From: Gordionus sp. m RMFG-2023
Lineage: Eukaryota; Nematomorpha; Gordioida; Chordodea; Parachordodidae
Direction: 5' to 3'
NCBI RefSeq assembly: GCF_954871325.1
Contig: NC_088777.1
Location: 28,993,366 to 29,057,365 of the forward strand
Length of the DNA: 64,000 nt
Of the stretch, positions 58,131 through 64,000 are shown one piece after another (the first letter of the stretch is position 1; every line of letters begins with the position of its first letter). Under the pieces are notes generated by a model. The model saw only the letters and a program-made list of their open reading frames with translations. It made no database searches and was not told the origin of the DNA. The translations under genes and the position numbers were made by a program.

Positions 58131-58803
58131 TAAACCATTTTTGATAATTTAAAAAAAATTGGTATTTTTTTTTCCTGTGGATTTATTCTTCGTTATATTT
58201 AATTTAAAATCTTAAAAATGGGGAATTTGGAAAAATTTTCGATGGGAATTTTTTTCTGGGGAATCATCTACCAGGGGATATTTTTTCCTTTTTTTAATCG
58301 GGGAATAATTTTCCGCTTACCTAGAATTTCAACTAAACCTTAATCTATAGATTTAGGCGATGGAACTATCTGTGGTTCCTCATCTAACATATTTAGTGCT
58401 TTATAAATTTGTAAACCAATTCTCAAGCTACCGGCTTCACACTAAACATAAATAAAACGTAATTATGCTTTCAAAGCAACAAGCTACAAATTTTGGAAGG
58501 ATACAAAATCATCTCTCCAGACAGTTTAGGTCTAATAGAGCCGTTAGCTATTTTAATGAAAATAAAAAGGGATTTTTGAAAATAATTATAAACATAATTT
58601 TTTAATATTTATTTTAGAGTCCTAGAAAATCAATTTTTTGGCCCGAGTCCATCTGAAGCCAGGTGATAAAAAAAATCTTTAGACCCAGTCCCGACGCGAT
58701 CCGTTCCGAAATTATTATAAATGAATTAGTAAATAAAACTCAAAATATTCAGCATTCTGATAATTTAAAGAGAATAACGTTTATAGAGAAATATCCTTTA
58801 AAT
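58131..58803. other. Mostly noncoding stretch
   Basis: Holds the right GGGGAATAATTTTCC end array (58235-58330). A 65-codon frame from 58663 (PDAIRSEIIINELVNKTQNI) follows a possible acceptor TTTATTTTAG at 58617, but I cannot identify it. Confidence 0.25.
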
Positions 58804-60235
58804 CAGGGATGTGAACCCTTCGATAAAAAAATAGGGTTCGGGTATAGGAATAAAATTTGAAAAGGACCCTGGTCGAGGGTTCGGGTCCGGGTTCAGGGAA
58901 CATAAAAATAATGACTCAAAATAAGATTTTTTTCATTCATTTATTATTATACTTCAATATGTACATATTCATAATTTACAAATGAAAAATTTAAAAATGA
59001 AATAATTTATATTTTAATGATTCAATCGCACAATCATAATATCTTTTAAAATATCATCCCTGAGATTTCAACGTAAAGTAGACAATATATATTTCAAAGA
59101 TGAAAATTCACGTTCTACCCTTACCTAAAATAGAAAGTTATCTTTATAAAATTATTGTACTTGCGTCGCCGGTACAGCCATGAAGATTCTAGACAAGATA
59201 TATAATTCTGGATATGAAGAATTTTCAAGAATTTTAAAATATTTGTATCCTTATTTATTCTCTTAACTTCTGAGAACTTTACTATTATAGATGCAAAAGG
59301 CATTTTTTGATCCTCCTTTCTATCTGATGATAATTTGATTTTTTTTCTCTATCTAAAAGTAAAATTTCAAGATCATCAATGTTGCTATCATTATTATTAT
59401 TATCACTACAACTAGGTATTGTCGTAGTCTCCAATATATTGTAAATAATGGAGTTTTGCGTATGCCATAAATCCTTAAGATGGTCTTTAGCCATTTGTTT
59501 TTGCTCAATACTCAATAAAACTTGATATCGAGGGTCTAAATATATAGTAACGTATACAACACTATTTTGCAAATATTGTTGCTCTCGAATTTTCATGTTT
59601 TCTAATATTTCATATAAAAAGGCTGTAAATTTTTCTAAATCTGATCGGCATCAAATCCATATGCCATAAAAATCAAATAAGCATAATTGTTCTGATTGTA
59701 ATCTTAATATTGTTATTTTTAAAGGAACTAATACACTAGTAAGGCCCTTTATTTGGCACCAATCATCTTCCGACAAAATGACTTTACATGCTCCTATAAT
59801 AAAATAATTACAGAAATATTTCAAACTTAATAATCGTTCTAGCATCATACAAATTGAGGACAAACGTGTTGTGCATTATCATTTAAATTAAAATATTATT
59901 ACACAATTCACTTTAAAAATAATCAACGTTTTTCTACATAGCATAAAAAATACATAATAAAATATTATTGCCTACACTAATGATATCAATCTCTAAATAA
60001 AATGGAAGTTCAGGAAAAAAATTGAAAGAAAAACGGGAAAATAAAATAAATGATTCCACAAAAAACTTTAATAAAATTTAAAAAAAAATTATATATTTTT
60101 TAAAAAAATATTTTTATTTTTAAAATTTTTTATGACACCTAGAACCCTTGGACCCTTCACTTTTAAAAAGGGTTCGGGTTCAGTCAAAATACGAGGGTTC
60201 AGGAGGGTCCGGGTCCGTTCGGGTTCACATCCCTG
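58804..60235 (-). mobile_element. hAT element (CAGGGATGTGAACCC ends) with transposase remnants
   Basis: Ends CAGGGATGTGAACCCTTCG and GTTCGGGTTCACATCCCTG are inverted, with GGGTTCGGGTCCGGGTTC-type subterminal words on both sides. Flanks CTTTAAAT and CTTATATA match at only 5 of 8 positions, so the target duplication has decayed. About 1.43 kb: an internally deleted copy related to 10448-11183. Confidence 0.75.
59030..59870 (-). pseudogene. hAT transposase remnants inside 58804-60235
   Basis: In order on the minus strand: SEDDWCQIKGLTSVLVPLKI, TILRLQSEQLCLFDFYGIW (59863-59651); KIREQQYLQNSVVYVTIYLD then PRYQVLLSIEQKQMAKDHLK DLW (59596-59460); SYPELYILSRIFMAVPATQV, then after an intron-like gap VEREFSSLKYILS and ILKDIMIVRLNH (59240-59030), which is the hATC domain. 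The BED finger and the first catalytic block are missing. Stops separate the parts, so the gene is dead. Confidence 0.65.
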
Positions 60236-60246
60236 CTTATATAAGT

Positions 60247-61189
60247 GACCTTCAGTCCGAATTATTTTTATAAAATGTCAGCCCGGGTTTTATATTTTTA
60301 GACCCGGGTATTATTTTTTTTAAAAAGAAATTTCGGCTCTGCCCTACTATAAAAAAAATTTTTTTACAGCCTGGATTTAAAGAAAATAATTTTGGGGGCT
60401 TTATAAGATATACCAATTCGGTATTTTACGTTAGTTTTTCAGTTAATATGATAATTTAATTTAGTATCTTAAAATTATCCAAATAAAGATTATTTTTCAT
60501 TTAACACAAAAGAAAAGGAGTACTCTTTTCATTTTTTGCATAATGTGTTTTATTTTATAATGTTTGTATATTGAATTAAAAATAAAAATTATAATTAGTC
60601 TCTAAATCAATATATATCTTATTTACCATTACAGTAAAGTATAGACAAATTAAAATAATGTGGTTGCTATATAACTTTATTTTTAATAATTTATAAAATT
60701 TAGTAATCTGTATAAAAAATAACTTTTATTATTTGCATTTTTTTAATGTAACCTTGCCTAAAAATAATAATTATAAAGTAGTCTCCTAAATTTATAACTA
60801 TTTTAATCACCTTTTTTAATGTAACCTTGCCTAAAAATAATAATTATAAAGTAGTCTCCTAAATTTATAACTATTTTAATCACCTAGTATAGTCGAGTAT
60901 AGAAATAGTATTTTTTAAATATTTTACTTTTCTTTTATAAACTAGTTATTTTAACGAGAGATGGCTTTGAAATGGAAATATCAGAAATGAATGAATGTGA
61001 TGTATTTATTATTCAATTTTAAATATATTATTATTATATATTATAATATCTGAGTTTCAAAATTTTCGGCTTGGTCCGGGTTTATAAAAAAATTTTCAAT
61101 GTTGAAATTTTTTGGACCCTACCGCCCTGGAATATTTCAAAACATTTTATACGGCTCAACTATACCCGGACCGGGCTTGCAGATCTCTG
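60247..61189. mobile_element. hAT-type element of the CAGAGACCTGC family, degraded
   Basis: Left end near GACCTTCAGTCCG, right end GGGCTTGCAGATCTCTG. Flanks ATATAAGT (60239-60246) and ATATAGGT (61190-61197) match at 7 of 8 positions. CCCGGGT- and CCGGACCGGGC-rich subterminal blocks as elsewhere in the family. Interior noncoding, with a perfect 73-bp tandem duplication. Confidence 0.55.
60739..60884 (+). repeat. Perfect tandem duplication, 73-bp unit
   Basis: 60739-60811 and 60812-60884 are identical as far as I can read (TTTTTTAATGTAACCTTGCC ... AACTATTTTAATCACC). Confidence 0.8.
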
Positions 61190-61271
61190 ATATAGGTTAT
61201 AGATATTTCCAAAATATTGACGACATCTTTAATCAAATTTATCGCATTTTTCCCCAAAAATTATATTTATA

Positions 61272-61860
61272 CAGCGGCGTAGATACGGGGAGGGGGGGGG
61301 GTTGAACCCCCCAGATCATTTTTTAAAATTATATGTTCAAAAGACTCAAAAGTGACTTATCAAATAAATACCATGAATATTTATATTTTTCTGGTGTTGA
61401 TGTTTGTGGAAGGATATTATATTACTATTGAAATTATTCTGGATAGTATTATTATAAAGTAATTGAGAATAATCTACTAAATTATAATAACATATTATTG
61501 ATGCATTTAAAAAATATATTTATCATATATTATCGAAGATATGGTTCCCCCAGAGAAAAAAAAATTTGGATCATACCTTCAAAAAATACTTTAATTCTAA
61601 AAATTTTGCTCATGGATGATACAAAGGTTTAGACATTATTCGTGAAATCTAGGCTTGAGCAATATTTTTTTGGCTAAAATATCGCGTTTAACAACACGAA
61701 TTAAAATGATCAATAATTCTAGCACTTAAAAATAAATATAATTTTTAAGATAAACTCAACCGAAGGCCGGGCAAAATGGCAAAGGGGGGTCTGGGGGACA
61801 AAGCCCCAAGCTTTTAAATATATGGACCCCCTCTAAGGAAAATTCCTAGCTACGCCACTG
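61272..61860. mobile_element. hAT miniature element (CAGTGGCGTAG ends)
   Basis: Ends CAGCGGCGTAGATACG and CTAGCTACGCCACTG are inverted; perfect 8-bp duplication TATTTATA (61264-61271 and 61861-61868). CAGTGGCGTAGC is a terminus widely used by animal hAT elements. G- and C-runs sit just inside each end. A 3' half of the TGTTGTTAAACGG element (about 61595-61700) lies inside it, inserted or captured. Noncoding. Confidence 0.8.
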
Positions 61861-61868
61861 TATTTATA

Positions 61869-62453
61869 GGATTTCAATAAATAAAATTTGACTTCTTTAA
61901 ATTTTCTCTGGATTATTTCAATGCTGAAAATTTTTAACAAGTGAGAAACTTATTCAATTGTGTTTGCGCCCTCCTTTTTATTTAATAATTGAGACATTGA
62001 ACCAATTCATAATTGACAAAATTTTTAGATAAATTTCAATATATTTCCAATTTTCTTGAGAGTATCTTTAGTTTTTCTGCCAACTGAAATCTCATTAAAG
62101 AATTTAGCATATAGACCATATGGAAATTTATTTTGATTTGAAAAATATTAAATTTATAAAGTAACGAAAACGAACCGCTCTGTTATATATTATATAAATG
62201 ATAGAATTAGAATTTCGCTTGTAGATTAGATTTTTATAGGAATGAAATAATAGTGTCAAATTTAAATTTATTGGATAATATAAGAATAAAATTACTTACT
62301 CTGAGATTTTACCATAATTTAATTTAAGTGCTTTAAATCTGGATTATACTCAACAAGAAGCTTAAGGATTTTATTTACTTATATAATCTATTATGTTTTA
62401 TTTTTATATAAGGTTTGAAACGAAATATCAAGAAACAAACTATTATGTCTTAT
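61869..62453. other. Noncoding AT-rich stretch
   Basis: No gene or repeat family recognised. Confidence 0.3.
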
Positions 62454-62626
62454 AGTGCGCACAAATTGAACGTTTCAACGCAGCGTTTCAAAACGCAAAT
62501 AAAAAAAATGTAAACATAAATTGAACCGTTAATTTTTATTTTTTTTAATATCAAACGTCTATATTTAAAACAAAAAAAAATGCTCTCCAATTTAAACGAC
62601 GTTGAAACGTTCAATTTGTGCGCACT
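62454..62626. mobile_element. Miniature inverted-repeat element, AGTGCGCAC family, copy 2
   Basis: AGTGCGCACAAATTGAACG ... CGTTCAATTTGTGCGCACT; 173 bp, like the copy at 10013 but lacking about 37 bp of the right inner arm (the AATGCATTTAAAATGCATT region). Confidence 0.75.
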
Positions 62627-62700
62627 ATTACACTATCACTTTGATAGCAATAAGATTGAAAAAAAATGTATTTAACCAAAAAACAATTAGTTAAGTAAAC

Positions 62701-64000
62701 CAGGGTTGCCAGACCTCTAGCGTTTGACTTAATTTCCCATATTTTACTTTAGTTTACGCTAAAACACGCCGTCCATTGATTTACGCTTTCTTCCGATTTT
62801 TTACACTTTCTCCCAATTTTCCTAAAAAGAATTTTCCCGATTTTTAAATTTTTTTTAAAAATAAATTAAAAATAACCAGAAACTTATGCTATCATTTTTT
62901 AAATTTAATGATACCTATAAAAAGGCATCTTGTTTTTGTTTATTTTTTATCCATATTATGAGAAAGGAAAATATAAATATAAATTACAGTGTAAAGATAG
63001 TTTTACATCCCAAAGAATTTAAATCGCAATAAAATAACTGGAATTCCATTTATTCATGGGTCAGAGAAGACAAAAAATAAAGCCTTGATGCAATTTGTAT
63101 AATATGCAATGCAAAATTTAATATAAGCCACGGAGGAGTCCATGATGTTAAACATTCAACAAGGCAAACTCATTCAATTTAAAAAATAAGGAACCATCAT
63201 AATATCCAACCATACTTCAAAAACAATTATTTATGTGATGATAATACTGTAATGGCCCAAAGGACATTCATCTAATAAAACATTCGCTTAGTTATTTATC
63301 TACAGATTGCGCTACAAATTTATTGCCTATGCTCTTTCCTGATTCAAAAATTGCCAAAAGCATAAAATCTAGAAGAACAAAAGCTTCAAAAATAGTGTTA
63401 AATATCCTAGGTCCTTAAATTAAAAAACACATCTTAGAGGTTTTGAAGGAAAATCGTCCATTTTCTCTATTAACTGATTTATCAAATAATGGAAATGCTA
63501 AGACATTCCCAATAATGTTGCGCTATTTTAATAAAGAAAGAGGTGTTTCAAACTTCTAAAAAAAATTATCGGTTCGGAGAAATCGAAGGATATTGCGTCT
63601 TTGCTTATGCAGAGCCTTGAAAATTGTTACCTTTCACTATCAAATATAACATCTTTTTATGCCGATAACGCAAGTGTGAATTTCGGGAAAAGGCAAAGTG
63701 TAATGACGGAATTATTAGTTTTGAATGAAAATATTATCCCCATTGGTTGCCTGTGCCTTACAATTCACAATGTAGGAAGAAAAGGGCATGCTTCATTATC
63801 AATAGGCATAGAGATAATTTTTATGAATGCCGAATTTAGCATATCCTCAAACAGGGTATCTATTTTAAAAATATGGATTCTCAAGATATTGAATAGTCCG
63901 AAATTCTAAGAATTGCCAACAAGATGCCTATCATTATACCGGCTCTTGGAAGACTTAATAAAAATTATTTAGCTCTTAAATTTTATTTTTAATCCCCCCA
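62701..64000 (+). pseudogene. hAT transposon fossil running off the window
   Basis: 5' end CAGGGTTGCCAGACCTCTAG, a hAT-like terminus, then AAACACGCCGTCCATTGATTT as in the 37443 copy. The head reads CIICNAKFNISHGGVHDVKH, a BED-type finger. Further along: IVHFLY/SLLTDLSNNGNAKTFPI-like, then LENCYLSLSNITSFYADNAS, VNFGKRQSVMTELLVLNENI and IPIGCLCLTIHNVGRKGHAS, the block around the second catalytic D (ADNASVNFG). The first part is scattered over several frames with stops, the second (63601-63909) is open for 102 codons. It continues beyond 64000. Confidence 0.65.

Larger units (their letters stand above)
53268..58330. mobile_element. Possible MULE-type element with GGGGAATAATTTTCC end arrays
   Basis: Left end (53268-53325) CTAGGAAAATAATTCCCTGG, then CCCAGGAAAATAATTCCCC; right end (58235-58330) carries the complementary GGGGAATAATTTTCC, GGGGATATTTTTTCC and CTGGGGAATCATC words and ends ...CCTAG. 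Both are short arrays of one motif in inverted orientation. Between them lie MULE-like transposase remnants (54478-55222) and a second, nested inverted-repeat element. Whether the two ends belong to one element is inferred from orientation and motif only; no target duplication seen. Confidence 0.4.

Overview
This is AT-rich, intron-rich, transposon-dominated DNA from an invertebrate animal. Evidence for an animal: a FEM-1-like ankyrin gene and the first exon of an AMMECR1 homologue, both with GT/AG introns, and hAT, MULE-like and Helitron remnants throughout. An arthropod is my best guess, because a broken multi-copy gene near 5.6-6.5 kb looks like a family I remember mainly from arthropod genomes. 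I could not name the species. No bacterial features are present.

Layout. 1-7876 (minus): FEM-1-like gene, with a large 3' coding exon (1-2537, running off the window) and a 5' coding exon (7611-7876). The 5.1 kb intron between them holds a retroelement RNase H fossil and the broken arthropod-type gene. 8-16 kb: hAT-type miniature elements, several with exact 8-bp target duplications, plus a hAT transposase fossil, a Helitron end and a tRNA-like sequence. 16.4-21.4 kb: foldback element X, carrying a later hAT insertion. 21.5-25.6 kb: a Helitron end, another inverted-repeat element (W) and small elements. 26-27.5 kb: a hAT deletion derivative beside an unidentified minus-strand exon. 28.4-32.6 kb: foldback element Y, a near-complete palindrome. 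32.9-37.3 kb: a hAT deletion derivative directly beside a nearly full-length relative with a readable intron-containing transposase. 37.4-44.7 kb: two more hAT fossils, a 13-bp minisatellite, and nested direct and inverted repeats. 44.9-48.9 kb: foldback element Z, with 8-bp target duplications. 50.5 kb: AMMECR1 exon 1 (plus strand); everything to the right of it is probably intron or intergenic and carries MULE and hAT fossils and miniature elements, ending inside another hAT fossil at 62.7-64 kb.

The most unusual content is the trio X, Y and Z. Each is a 4-5 kb inverted-repeat element whose arms are tandem arrays of a roughly 95-120 bp unit centred on the perfect palindrome GACAATTGTC. All three share this unit, and X and Z also share the next block outward, yet their outer tips are unrelated and each tip is itself an array of a different short motif. 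Only Z has clear ends (TAGTGTTGCG, 8-bp duplication CTTATCGA), which point to hAT-type mobilisation. The host genes and the mobile elements show no functional link; the mobile elements simply fill introns and intergenic DNA.
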